From the NCBI RefSeq assembly GCF_009724245.1, contig NZ_WNNK01000018.1:1-64000 (forward strand): DNA of 64,000 nucleotides. Direction: 5' to 3'. How positions within the stretch are numbered: the first letter of the stretch is position 1; every line of letters starts with the position of its first letter. This DNA is from Pseudomonas spelaei (GTDB lineage Bacteria > Pseudomonadota > Gammaproteobacteria > Pseudomonadales > Pseudomonadaceae). The notes beneath the pieces are model-generated. The model saw only the letters and a list, made by a program, of their open reading frames with translations. It made no database searches and was not told the DNA's origin. A program made the translations under genes and the position numbers. Positions 36,789 to 45,337 of this stretch are shown piece by piece.

Positions 36789-37262
36789 TTAATGGATCCA
36801 AAACCAGGCAAAGCCAAAACCCATCAAGAGAAAGGGTGCAAAAGGCAATTTAGTTGACGCGCCAGGGGCCAGGTACTGCAGTCGCTCTCTAAGCCCTTGA
36901 GCCATAAGTGGCCATAGCCTGGGCGCGACTATCAACCACGCAACACTGGCCACCGCCGACCCGATCAGCGACCACAGCACGTACGGTAAATCCGTTGCCA
37001 GGCCCAGGGCCGCCAAAAGTTTCACATCGCCCGCCCCCAGGCGCCCCAGTGCGTACCCCGGCAAGGTCAACAGCAACGCCAAGGCAAACGCCACCAGGCC
37101 TTGAGCCGCAGAGGCGCCCAGCCAGGTGGTTCCGCTCCAGAACAGATAGATCAGCGCCAACAACGCCACACCCAGTGTCAGCCGATTGGCGATCTGACGC
37201 TGGCGTGCGTCCTGCACTGCACAGAGCAATAACCAAAGGAAAATAACGATGCCTTGGATCAC
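36789..37262 (-). CDS. fppA: Flp prepilin peptidase FppA (CpaA/TadV)
   Basis: A 157-aa type IV prepilin peptidase of the short CpaA type with about five to six membrane helices. The two catalytic Asp are in CAVQDARQRQIANRL (Asp18 region) and GAGDVKLLAALGL (GxGD motif, about residues 76-81). It lacks the N-terminal methyltransferase domain of PilD, as is normal for FppA. The start is GTG at 37262 with AAGGGATG upstream. It should mature the two Flp pilins and the TadF/TadE-type pseudopilin. Divergent from tadF. Confidence 0.93.
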   Translation of the reverse strand: MIQGIVIFLWLLLCAVQDARQRQIANRLTLGVALLALIYLFWSGTTWLGASAAQGLVAFALALLLTLPGYALGRLGAGDVKLLAALGLATDLPYVLWSLIGSAVASVAWLIVAPRLWPLMAQGLRERLQYLAPGASTKLPFAPFLLMGFGFAWFWIH

Positions 37263-37334
37263 GTAAAAAACATCCCTTTTGGCTGATTGATTCTATGCTG
37301 ATATCAAGTGGTAGCAGTCAGGGTAGACGTGGTG

Positions 37335-37772
37335 ATGAAAACAAGCCTCCCTAGCAAGCAAAAAGGCGTCGCGGCGATTGAATTCGCCGTGGTCTTCGTG
37401 ATTTTTTTCGCCGTGTTTTACGGGATGGTCAGCTATAGCTTGCCGTTGCTGTTGTTGCAGTCATTTAACCAGGCTGCGGCACAAGGCGTGCGCATCGGTG
37501 TGGGAGTAGATCCCTCTGCACAAAACTACGCGACCTTGGTACAGAACACGGCTGTGGCCGCCGCGCAGGCCAATCTGGGCTGGATTCCTCCGGCCTTCAA
37601 GTTCGACCCCAACTATGTCACCTCGACCTACAACGGCAGCGTGCTGACGGTGCAGGTCAGTTATCCGTCGGTCAATCTCAAAGGCGTACTGCCGTTCATG
37701 GTCTTGCCGGGCATCGGCACCGTGCCGCAACTTCCGGTCAATCTCTCAGCCAAATCGAGCCTGCAATTTTGA
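37335..37772 (+). CDS. tadF: TadF/TadE-type pseudopilin
   Basis: A 145-aa TadE-like minor pilin. The leader MKTSLPSKQKG is basic and cleavage before VAAIEFAVVFVIFFAVFYGMV (Glu+5) follows the prepilin rule. The C-terminal domain holds YVTSTYNGSVLTVQVSYPSVNL and a hydrophobic end. ATG 37335 is chosen; an in-frame GTG two codons before has AGGG nearer the ideal distance. The stop overlaps the TTG start of pprA, so expression of the two is coupled. It is required for pilus assembly in the family. Confidence 0.87.
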   Translation: MKTSLPSKQKGVAAIEFAVVFVIFFAVFYGMVSYSLPLLLLQSFNQAAAQGVRIGVGVDPSAQNYATLVQNTAVAAAQANLGWIPPAFKFDPNYVTSTYNGSVLTVQVSYPSVNLKGVLPFMVLPGIGTVPQLPVNLSAKSSLQF

Positions 37773-40513
37773 CCTCAGGTGACAAGCTCTTCGGGCGCCT
37801 GCTCGGGCGCAGCAGCGTCGCACCCCCGGACATCATCTATCCCGCCCAACCCGCCACCGGGTTGCAACTGCAGTTGGACAATCAAGGCCGTGTCCTGCAC
37901 ATCGGCGGCACATTGCGCCAACAGTTGGCCCAACACCTCACCCGTGACCCCACGCCATTGCTGCGCGATCTGTTGTGCACCCACAGTGCGCTGGTGGTTG
38001 AAGGTATCCCCACGGACTGGCAGCGTCACAGCCTGGACCTGGACTTCCATGGCGCCGCCGGACAAATCCTGCATACCCGAGGCGCAATCGAGCCCCACAA
38101 CGACGGCTGGCTGCTGTGGGCATTGGACATCGGCGACTTGCTCAGCGGCCGCCAAACATCGCAAGACCGTGAACAAAACCATCAACTCATCAGCCAGATG
38201 AGCGAGCAACTGCGAGTTTGCAGCCTCACCCGCCTGCCGGAGGTATTCAACGAACACCTGCGCAGCCTCGCCCAGCGTTGGCATATTCCCTGTGTCGCCC
38301 TCGCCCTGCTGGATCAACAAGATCAAGGCTGGCTGATTTACAGCCAGTACACCGCCCATGACGCCCCCACGCTGTGGCAAACCGGGCAACGCTTGGGCAC
38401 CAGCCTGGACAGCGTTAATGGCAATACCTCGTTGAGCCTGAACGTGGGCCAGGGGCGCAGCGAGCACCCACGCTTGCACAGTGTGTTTGGCAATGCCGAC
38501 GGATTCCTGGTGCCATATCGGGACGGCCAAGGCGTCGCCGCGTGGCTGCTGTGCGGGTTCTACACCGGTCAGCAACAGACCAGCGAACGCGACTGGCTGA
38601 ACCTGACTGCGGCCTTGGCCGCACCCTTGCTCGGGCGCCTGCGCGAGCAGCGTCACCACCAGCAACTGGAGCGGCTGGAAGCCCTGCAAGGCCTGCTGGG
38701 AACGGGCTGGTGGGAGTTGCGGCCCACCCGCGCAGACATCCAGCTAGCCCCCCAACTCATGCGCAGCCTGAGCCTGGAAGACGGCCCGACCCGCCTGTCC
38801 CTGGCCACCTGGCTGAACCTGATCCACCCCGCCGACCGCCAGGAACTCAACAGCCGCCTGCAGGACCTGCAAGCCTTGGGCAAACCGTTACTGACCAGCG
38901 TGCGCTTGCAACGTACCGATGCCGCCGGGCTGCCGATCTGGTACCGCGTCCAGGGCCAGGTCCTGGGTGTTGGTGAAAACCGGCGCTGGATCGGCTTCAT
39001 GCTCGATATCAGCGACATCAAGAACCAACAACTGCAAGCCGCCGCCGCCCATGCCCGACTGGACAACCTGATTGCCAGCTCACCCGCGGTGATCTACGTG
39101 CAGCGCTATGTGAACGGTGCCCTGCTCCCCGCTTTTTACAGCGACAGCCTGCTGCCCCTGCTCGGCTGGACCCTGGCCGAGGCAACCCATGACAGCCTGG
39201 TGGACTGGGTTCACCCCGAAGACCGCGACCTGTACTTCGAGCGCACCCGCCAACTGCTGCGCGAAGGCAGCGTGCGCAGTCGCTATCGGGTGCGGGATAA
39301 ACAGGGCGATTACCACTGGCTGCTGGACGAATCCAAGCTGCTGCGCGACGACCTCGGCCTGCCGGTGGAAGCGGTAGGCCTCTGGCTGGATGTCACCGAA
39401 TCGACCCAGGCGGCGCAACAGGTCAAAGACAGCGAGGAACGCTACCGAATCCTGGTGGAAGACTCTCCGGCGATGATCTGTCGCTACCGTCCGGACCTGA
39501 CCCTGACCTTCGGCAACACACCGCTGGCCAACTACATGGAGTGCCAGCCCGAACAATTACCGGGGATGAACCTCAGCCACTGGCTGTCGGAGGACCAGCG
39601 CCAACTGTTTGTACAACGCATCCACCAACTGACCCCGGAATTCCCGGTCAGCACCGCCGAGATCAGCCTGCAATTGCCTGGGCGCGAACATGCCTGGTGG
39701 GTCTGGTCCGACCGTGGCGTATTCGATGAGCACGGCCAGTTGCAGGAAATCCAGGCCGTGGGCCGCGATAACACCGAAGTGCGTCGCTCCCAGCAACAAC
39801 TCACCCAAAGCGCAAAAATGGCCACCCTTGGCGAAATGGCCACCGGCCTTGCCCACGAGATCAACCAGCCACTGAACGTGATGCGCATGGCGGTCGTCAA
39901 TGTGCTCAAGCGCCTGGGCAACGGCGATGTACAGGTCGACTACCTCACGGAAAAACTCCAGCGCATCGATGCCCAGGTCCAGCGGGCGGCGCGGATCGTG
40001 GACCATATGCGGGTGTTCGGGCGACGCTCGGAAGTCGAGCAGCAACCCTTCGACCCGGCCCAGGCCGTGGAAGGCACCCTGGCGCTACTCACCGAAGGCA
40101 TGCGGGGCAAAGGTGTCGAGCTGCGCATTACCGCGCAAGACCATGCGGTGCAGGTGAACGGCTATGTCGACCAATTGGAGCAGGTACTGATCAACCTGAT
40201 CGTCAACGCCCGCGACGCCCTGCTGAGCAAGCGCGAAAACGACCGGGCCTTCCAGCCCTGGATCTCGGTGCACACCGAACATGACAACCACCATGTACGG
40301 ATCTGGGTGGAAGACAACGGCGGCGGGATTGATCCGCGCTTGCTGGAGCGGATTTTCGAACCGTTTTTCACCACCAAGCCGATTGGCGTAGGGACAGGGT
40401 TGGGGTTGTCGGTGAGCTACGGGATTGTGGAAAACATGGGTGGACGGTTGAGCGTTGCCAATGGGGAGCATGGGGCGAAATTTTGTATCGAGTTGCCGGC
40501 GGTAGAGGGTTAG
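37769..40513 (+). CDS. pprA: Sensor histidine kinase PprA (multi-PAS, soluble)
   Basis: A 914-aa kinase without evident membrane helices. The N-terminal half has a GAF-like part (about residues 150-290) and at least three PAS/PAC modules (about 300-420, 430-555, 560-690; for example RIGYRVRDKQGDYHWLLDESKLLRD). The H box is GEMATGLAHEINQPLNVMRMA (about residue 695), with N box INLIVNARDALL, G1 EDNGGGIDP, F box FEPFFTTK and G2 GTGLGLSVSYG. It should phosphorylate PprB. The start is a TTG (37769) overlapping the tadF stop; no in-frame ATG or GTG upstream, and the first internal ATG is near residue 148. Confidence 0.9.
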   Translation: MTSGDKLFGRLLGRSSVAPPDIIYPAQPATGLQLQLDNQGRVLHIGGTLRQQLAQHLTRDPTPLLRDLLCTHSALVVEGIPTDWQRHSLDLDFHGAAGQILHTRGAIEPHNDGWLLWALDIGDLLSGRQTSQDREQNHQLISQMSEQLRVCSLTRLPEVFNEHLRSLAQRWHIPCVALALLDQQDQGWLIYSQYTAHDAPTLWQTGQRLGTSLDSVNGNTSLSLNVGQGRSEHPRLHSVFGNADGFLVPYRDGQGVAAWLLCGFYTGQQQTSERDWLNLTAALAAPLLGRLREQRHHQQLERLEALQGLLGTGWWELRPTRADIQLAPQLMRSLSLEDGPTRLSLATWLNLIHPADRQELNSRLQDLQALGKPLLTSVRLQRTDAAGLPIWYRVQGQVLGVGENRRWIGFMLDISDIKNQQLQAAAAHARLDNLIASSPAVIYVQRYVNGALLPAFYSDSLLPLLGWTLAEATHDSLVDWVHPEDRDLYFERTRQLLREGSVRSRYRVRDKQGDYHWLLDESKLLRDDLGLPVEAVGLWLDVTESTQAAQQVKDSEERYRILVEDSPAMICRYRPDLTLTFGNTPLANYMECQPEQLPGMNLSHWLSEDQRQLFVQRIHQLTPEFPVSTAEISLQLPGREHAWWVWSDRGVFDEHGQLQEIQAVGRDNTEVRRSQQQLTQSAKMATLGEMATGLAHEINQPLNVMRMAVVNVLKRLGNGDVQVDYLTEKLQRIDAQVQRAARIVDHMRVFGRRSEVEQQPFDPAQAVEGTLALLTEGMRGKGVELRITAQDHAVQVNGYVDQLEQVLINLIVNARDALLSKRENDRAFQPWISVHTEHDNHHVRIWVEDNGGGIDPRLLERIFEPFFTTKPIGVGTGLGLSVSYGIVENMGGRLSVANGEHGAKFCIELPAVEG

Positions 40514-42516
40514 ATCACCAGGTAGGCACGGCCTGCGTGGCAGCTCAGGTTGGCACCCACATCGACCTCATTGATGCTGATCCCCAGCCCCCGCAATATG
40601 GTATCGAGCACCGTATCGAGCAACGGTCCCAGTACGCTTTTTATCGTGGTGACCAGCAACGAACTGACACTGTTCAGAATCGTCCCGAGGCCACCGATAA
40701 GGTTACCCAACAAGTTCGAATTCCCCGGTATGGGCCCATACATCTGAATATTGACTCCCGTCACCGTATCCGAAAGGTTGGTGATCGGATTTTGCGCGGT
40801 ATACGGAAAATAAAATGGCGGCTGCCCCACTTCCGGCAAATTCGGTGTGGCGTACGTATGCGTTACCGACGCGCTGGCATTCGCCCCGACCTTGGTATCA
40901 ATCGATAAGGCAATGCCGCCGCCCACCGAGGGCACACGAGGATTGCAGTCATTGAGGATCAGCAATCTGCGACAGGTTATGGTCCCGATATCCACCAATT
41001 TAATGGGCTTAAGCACAATCTGCGGCGGTGTCTGGCTGTTGCCGAATACGCTGGAAGGATCGATATTGCCGATTTTCAAAGTGGCCAGCGCCGTTGTGGT
41101 ATTGGTCGTCAGGGTTTTAGCGGCCGGGTTGACACAGCTGTAACCGGTAACCCAACTGCTGCCACTGGCGGCATCTAATGCCACGTCGATCTTGAGGGGC
41201 GGCGGCAGTATCAGCAGGTCAGGCATGGTGCAGGAGGCGCCCAGCAAGCAGGTCAAGCCGTCAATCACCCCTACCAGGTTCAATTGCAGCAGTGAGCTCA
41301 GTGTGCTGGTTAATGGCCCGGCCAGCCCTAGCACGGCGTTTTGCAACGGTGCCAGTGAATCCAACACCGGCAGGCCGATCGATAACAGGACGCGCATCTG
41401 AGCAGTCCGTACGTAAATCCGGTTTGGCCCGCTCATCGGGTCTTGCCCTGCCGCCACTGCGACCATGGGATTGCCGATCGCTGACATTTGCGGCGGTTGC
41501 AGCACCTGCACACTGGCTGTGATCTGCGCGAGGCCCGGCAAGTTGATCGGGAAGCTCGCCACAAGGCCGTTGGTCTTGTTGGCCAGTTGTACGAAACCTT
41601 CGATCAGGTCGAAAACTCTCATATTGACTACCAACGCCGAGGCATCCGTGCCGGTGGCAACCTGTAGCACATTGCCCAGGATCACCTTGGTGGCGCCTGC
41701 CGCCACACTCAGTGCCTGCAAGCTGGCAATGGTTACCGTTGCGCCCAACGTGTGAGTGGGGTCCAGGACATTGATGGCTGACTGAATCAACTGGCTGACG
41801 CTGATGGTGTTGCCCAGCACCTGCGAGTAGCCGACCGCCGTCAGCCCCAAGTCTATTTTCAACTGGTCCAGGTAACTCAACAGCGAAATATTGGAGTTGA
41901 CCATGCCATTCCAGCCCGCCGCCGAAATGTTCAGGCTGCCCCCCAGCAAACCGCTGAACAGGCTATTGAGAATGATCGATTTGTTGGAGTCCACGATAAA
42001 CGCTGTACTGCGAATGGTCAGCGAGGCCGCCGGTGGTGGTAATGCGGCAACTGCCGTTGCCTGCAACGTCATCTGCGCAGCCAGAGGAACACCACTGAAC
42101 AGGTTGCGCACCCCATTGGCGATGCTGGTGGTCACGGCCTTGGTGGCAACGACACGGATCGCATCGTTCTTGTTGGCATCCGGACTGAAGACTCGCAAGC
42201 TGCTGGCGTTGGTCACCAGCGTGCCGCAGGTGACTGTCATAGCGCGACTGCTGTCGTTGACCACAACGGGAAAGCCGTTACGCGTGGCGTTTTGCAGGGC
42301 ATAGTCAGACGCCGTGGTATTCGCTGCGCATTGTCCACCGCGACCAGCGGCCTCCAGCGCAGAGGTGTCGGCAATGGACTGCAACTTGCGCTTTTCCAGG
42401 TACAAGCGCCCGCTGTCCACCACCAGCAACATACACACCAACGCCAACGCCAAAGTGCCCACGGCCATCAAGCCAATGACACCGCGTTGCCTGGGATATC
42501 CAAGTCTGGGAGACAT
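40510..42516 (-). CDS. tadG: TadG-type minor pilin/adhesin-like protein
   Basis: A 668-aa TadG. The N-terminal region MSPRLGYPRQRGVIGLMAVGTLALALVCMLLVVDSGRLYLEKRKLQSIADTSALEAAG is the TadE/TadG membrane anchor. The rest is a large periplasmic or extracellular domain with nine or more cysteines (for example VTGYSCVNP, LILNDCNPR). In other systems TadG is needed for pilus formation but may not be in the pilus shaft. ATG 42516 is chosen because AAGGAG is 7 nt upstream. It is convergent with pprA; their ends overlap by 4 bp. Confidence 0.9.
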   Translation of the reverse strand: MSPRLGYPRQRGVIGLMAVGTLALALVCMLLVVDSGRLYLEKRKLQSIADTSALEAAGRGGQCAANTTASDYALQNATRNGFPVVVNDSSRAMTVTCGTLVTNASSLRVFSPDANKNDAIRVVATKAVTTSIANGVRNLFSGVPLAAQMTLQATAVAALPPPAASLTIRSTAFIVDSNKSIILNSLFSGLLGGSLNISAAGWNGMVNSNISLLSYLDQLKIDLGLTAVGYSQVLGNTISVSQLIQSAINVLDPTHTLGATVTIASLQALSVAAGATKVILGNVLQVATGTDASALVVNMRVFDLIEGFVQLANKTNGLVASFPINLPGLAQITASVQVLQPPQMSAIGNPMVAVAAGQDPMSGPNRIYVRTAQMRVLLSIGLPVLDSLAPLQNAVLGLAGPLTSTLSSLLQLNLVGVIDGLTCLLGASCTMPDLLILPPPLKIDVALDAASGSSWVTGYSCVNPAAKTLTTNTTTALATLKIGNIDPSSVFGNSQTPPQIVLKPIKLVDIGTITCRRLLILNDCNPRVPSVGGGIALSIDTKVGANASASVTHTYATPNLPEVGQPPFYFPYTAQNPITNLSDTVTGVNIQMYGPIPGNSNLLGNLIGGLGTILNSVSSLLVTTIKSVLGPLLDTVLDTILRGLGISINEVDVGANLSCHAGRAYLVI

Positions 42517-42637
42517 CGAGCACTCCTTAGTCGGCACTCGGCCGAGCGCTTACTCTCCTGTATTGAAAGTCAGTGTAGACAAGGGCTGGAGGGTACGACT
42601 GGCCAGTCGCCACGAAGGCGACTGGCGGAGGGACTTT

Positions 42638-42742
42638 CTGTAGCCGCTGCCGAGGCACGAGGCTGCGATGGGCAGCGAAGCGGCCCCCGAGGGCGGTCCT
42701 GCGGACACGCATCGCAGCCTCGTACCTCGGCAGCGGCTACAG
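42638..42742. repeat. REP palindrome (CTGTAGCCGCTG class), near-perfect 33-bp arms
   Basis: Left arm 42638-42670 and right arm 42710-42742 are complementary over 33 bp with one mismatch. The 39-nt centre has GCGGCCCCCGAGGGCGGTC. It lies between the tadG start and the end of the DUF4136 gene (transcribed toward it). Confidence 0.9.
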
Positions 42743-42765
42743 AGGTTCAGCGTTGGGTTCAGGAG

Positions 42766-43323
42766 TCAATGCGGCGGGTAGTTGGAAAGCACCTTGGTCA
42801 CCGTCGCCCGAATGGCAGCGCTGCGATCCTGAGGGTTGGGGCTGCTGCTGAGCATCTGCTCATCACTGCCGCGCCACACCAGCTTGCCGTCCTTGCCGTC
42901 CAGCAAATCGATCTGGAGGGTGGCGACCTTGTAAGTGACGAGACGGGTTTCGTTGTACATCGGTGCGCCCCAGTAGCCGTTCCACGGGCCGCCCCAGGCG
43001 CCGCCGTAGTTGGTGGTGACTTGTTGCTGGCGGTCTTCGACGATCAGGTAGGTCTGCACATTCAGGTCAGCCTTGGTGCCAGGTGCGGCAGGTCGCAAGC
43101 CGCGCTGGTCCAGTTGCTCGCTGACCGCCTGGCGGATGCGCTGCTCGGTGAGGTCGCTCCTGATGCGTGGATCATCGGGACGGTACTGCAAGGCCGGCTC
43201 TTTCCAGCTCCAACTGCGGTAGGCGGCAAAATCCCGGCTGGCGTCAAAATCGTGATTGACCTGGCCGGTCTGGCACCCCCCCAGCAGCACGACAAAAGCA
43301 AGCAACGCGATGCGACGAAACAT
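42766..43323 (-). CDS. DUF4136 lipoprotein, copy 1
   Basis: A 185-aa lipoprotein with lipobox LLGGC (Cys17). The DUF4136 body shows DFAAYRSWSWKEPAL, LTEQRIRQAVSEQLDQRGLRP, ADLNVQTYLIVEDRQQ and VATLQIDLLDGKDGKLVWRGSDEQML. Such proteins lie in the outer or inner membrane; role unknown. GGAGAAG precedes the ATG. A paralog lies 45 bp upstream, likely in the same transcript. Confidence 0.88.
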   Translation of the reverse strand: MFRRIALLAFVVLLGGCQTGQVNHDFDASRDFAAYRSWSWKEPALQYRPDDPRIRSDLTEQRIRQAVSEQLDQRGLRPAAPGTKADLNVQTYLIVEDRQQQVTTNYGGAWGGPWNGYWGAPMYNETRLVTYKVATLQIDLLDGKDGKLVWRGSDEQMLSSSPNPQDRSAAIRATVTKVLSNYPPH

Positions 43324-43368
43324 GGTTCTTCTCCAAGAGACGACCTGAGCTTGAAATGAGAATAGCTG

Positions 43369-43974
43369 CTAACTGGGAGGATAGGCAGTCATTGCTTTCT
43401 GCACCGCCTGGCGCAAGGCATCACCACGCTCACTGAGGCTGCCCTGGCTACCGGTTTCAGCGCTTGCGCTCCACACCGGCTGGCCGCTACGGGCGTCGAA
43501 CAGGTTGACCCGCACCACCACAACCTGCACTTCATAGGTACGCACCACCGGCACCGTGTTGTACATGCCGTAACCGTTGCCATAGCGGTTATAGCCACCA
43601 TAGCCATAGCCGTAGTCGTCCTGAACCTGGCGCAAGCGCTTCTCGAGGCGCACATCGGCACTGACCAGCAGGTCCGGCGCGCGGTTGTCATGCAGTGGGC
43701 GCAAGCCGCGTTGGTCCAGGGCACCGCTGACCGCCTCCGCCACTTGCGCCGAATCGGCCCAGGCCGTGCCCGCAGGCAGTTGGCCGTTGCGCCAGGCCCA
43801 GTTGCGGTAAGCGCCGTAGTCACGCACTGGCGCTGGGTAGGCGCTGCTATCAAAGGTGTTGGCCGCCTGCGCCGGGGCTGGCGGTAGCGGGTTGGAAGCC
43901 GCCACATAAGGGTTGTTGCTGGAGCAGGCACCCAACCCCAGGGACAGCAGGATCAATCCAAGACAACGCTTCAT
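43369..43974 (-). CDS. DUF4136 lipoprotein, copy 2
   Basis: A 201-aa lipoprotein, lipobox LGLGAC (Cys17). Compared with copy 1 it shares YGAYRNWAWR, SGALDQRGLRP, VRVNLFDARSGQPVWSASAE and C-terminal YPPS, and adds a Gly/Tyr-rich loop (YGYGYGGYNRYGNGYGMYN) where copy 1 has a Trp/Gly stretch. The tandem pair probably arose by duplication. It is 24 bp downstream of cmoM. Confidence 0.88.
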   Translation of the reverse strand: MKRCLGLILLSLGLGACSSNNPYVAASNPLPPAPAQAANTFDSSAYPAPVRDYGAYRNWAWRNGQLPAGTAWADSAQVAEAVSGALDQRGLRPLHDNRAPDLLVSADVRLEKRLRQVQDDYGYGYGGYNRYGNGYGMYNTVPVVRTYEVQVVVVRVNLFDARSGQPVWSASAETGSQGSLSERGDALRQAVQKAMTAYPPS

Positions 43975-43998
43975 TTCGATCTCCGCAAACTGGACCGC

Positions 43999-44748
43999 TT
44001 AAACCGGACGGCAAATCCAGTGCAAATAGCGCCCAAGTCCGGCAAAGCTTGGGTGACGACGGTGAGCGAGCTCCATCTCCAACAAGTCCAACAGCTCGGC
44101 GCGGGCCTGGAACTCCACGGGCATATAGTCGTGGAACACCCGCACGCCACTCTGGGTTTCGACCTGCCACAGGCCTTCGAGTTGCGCCGCCAGCTCCCGG
44201 GGATCAAGGGGCTGCTGCGGGGTCAGGCTTTGCTTTTCGCCCGCCATGTCATTCTTGCGCATCTTGCGGAAGTGGCCTTTGAGCAGGTTGCGGTAAATCA
44301 GCGCATCGCGGTTGTAAAAAGCCAGGGACAACCAGCCACCGGGCACCGTCAACTGATGCAGCACCGGCAAGATCGCATGAGGCTCGGCCAGCCATTCAAG
44401 CACCGCATGGCACAGCACGAGGTCGTAGGGCTCGGTAAGCTGGCCCAGCAGGTCCTGCCAGGGTGCCTGGATAAAGGTCGCCGTCTGTCCTGCTTCAGCG
44501 AAGCGTTGGCGGGCACCCTCAAGCATCGGTTCAGCGGGCTCGGCCAAGGTCACTTGGTGACCACGTTCGGCCAGCCACAGCGACATATGACCCAGGCCGG
44601 CGCCGATATCCAATACCCGTAGCGGGCGATCAGGCAGCGCCTCGGCAAGATCCGCCTGTAGCACCGCCAGACGAATCGCGCCCTTGGCCCCGCCGTAGAT
44701 TTTCTCGGCGAACCGGGTAGCCAACTGGTCGAAATGACGGTCACTCAT
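43999..44748 (-). CDS. cmoM: tRNA 5-carboxymethoxyuridine methyltransferase CmoM
   Basis: A 249-aa SAM-dependent methyltransferase. Motif I is LRVLDIGAGLGHMSLWLAERG (about residues 44-64), acidic loop VTLAEPAEPMLEGARQRF, and YDLVLCHAVLEWLAEP. N-terminal MSDRHFDQLATRFAEKIYGGAKGAIRLAVLQADL is the family pattern of CmoM (formerly SmtA), which methylates cmo5U to mcmo5U at tRNA position 34. The start ATG 44748 overlaps the end of the MazG-like gene by 8 bp; longer in-frame readings are not supported. Confidence 0.9.
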   Translation of the reverse strand: MSDRHFDQLATRFAEKIYGGAKGAIRLAVLQADLAEALPDRPLRVLDIGAGLGHMSLWLAERGHQVTLAEPAEPMLEGARQRFAEAGQTATFIQAPWQDLLGQLTEPYDLVLCHAVLEWLAEPHAILPVLHQLTVPGGWLSLAFYNRDALIYRNLLKGHFRKMRKNDMAGEKQSLTPQQPLDPRELAAQLEGLWQVETQSGVRVFHDYMPVEFQARAELLDLLEMELAHRRHPSFAGLGRYLHWICRPV

Positions 44749-45049
44749 GGGCAAACCGCCGTTCGCTGTCAGCCAGCTTGGCGCGTACGACTTGATCCAT
44801 ATCCAGCCCCAGTTCGCTGCACAGCAGCAGGAGATACAGCACGATGTCACCCACTTCCTGACCGGCATGGGCAAGCTTGTCCGCCGGCAACTGGCGCGAC
44901 TGGTCTTCACTCAGCCACTGGAAAATCTCTACCAGTTCGGCCATTTCCACACTGGCGGCCATGACCAGGTTTTTCGGGCTGTGGAATTGCTTCCAGTCGT
45001 TGTTATCGCGGATGCGATGCAGGCGTTCGGTGAGGTGTTCGAGGTTCAT
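44741..45049 (-). CDS. MazG-like nucleotide pyrophosphohydrolase
   Basis: A 102-aa all-alpha NTP pyrophosphohydrolase. The metal site EMAELVEIFQWLSE (ExxE, about residues 35-48) and the second acidic motif EVGDIVLYLLLLCSELGLDMD (ExxD, about residues 66-69) are complete. ATG 45049 has AGGAGCC upstream; the in-frame extension to 45298 reads through REP sequence and is not real. It overlaps cmoM by 8 bp, so they are co-translated. It resembles RS21-C6/iMazG-type proteins that clean non-canonical nucleotides. Confidence 0.9.
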   Translation of the reverse strand: MNLEHLTERLHRIRDNNDWKQFHSPKNLVMAASVEMAELVEIFQWLSEDQSRQLPADKLAHAGQEVGDIVLYLLLLCSELGLDMDQVVRAKLADSERRFAHE

Positions 45050-45187
45050 GGGGGGCTCCTGAAGGTGTATAGCTTCAGGCGGATGAACCACGAAGGCAAG
45101 CGGTTGGTGAGCGCTCCGGTGGCAAGCGGGCTTGCCATAATGCCGTTCAGTCAAGGAATGGATATCCAGCAACCGAAGCAGATTCAG

Positions 45188-45274
45188 TGTGGGAGCTGGC
45201 TTGCCTGCGATGCAAACACCTCGATACTTCAGGTATACCGAGTTGATCCAATCGCAGGCAAGCCAGCTCCCACA
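45188..45274. repeat. REP palindrome, perfect 24-bp arms
   Basis: TGTGGGAGCTGGCTTGCCTG(CGAT) at 45188-45211 is perfectly complementary to 45251-45274. The 39-nt centre carries no further stem of note. Between MazG-like and pbpC genes. Confidence 0.9.
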
Positions 45275-45337
45275 TTTGTTCTTCTCTGCCTTGAGCATTG
45301 CGTTCGCTTAACTGACCCACAACTGCCCACACCTCTG

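Noticed and set aside
45050..45298. N-terminal extension of the MazG-like protein
   Set aside because: The added residues (GSWLACDW, AGKPAPT) are translations of REP sequence; AGGAG lies before ATG 45049.
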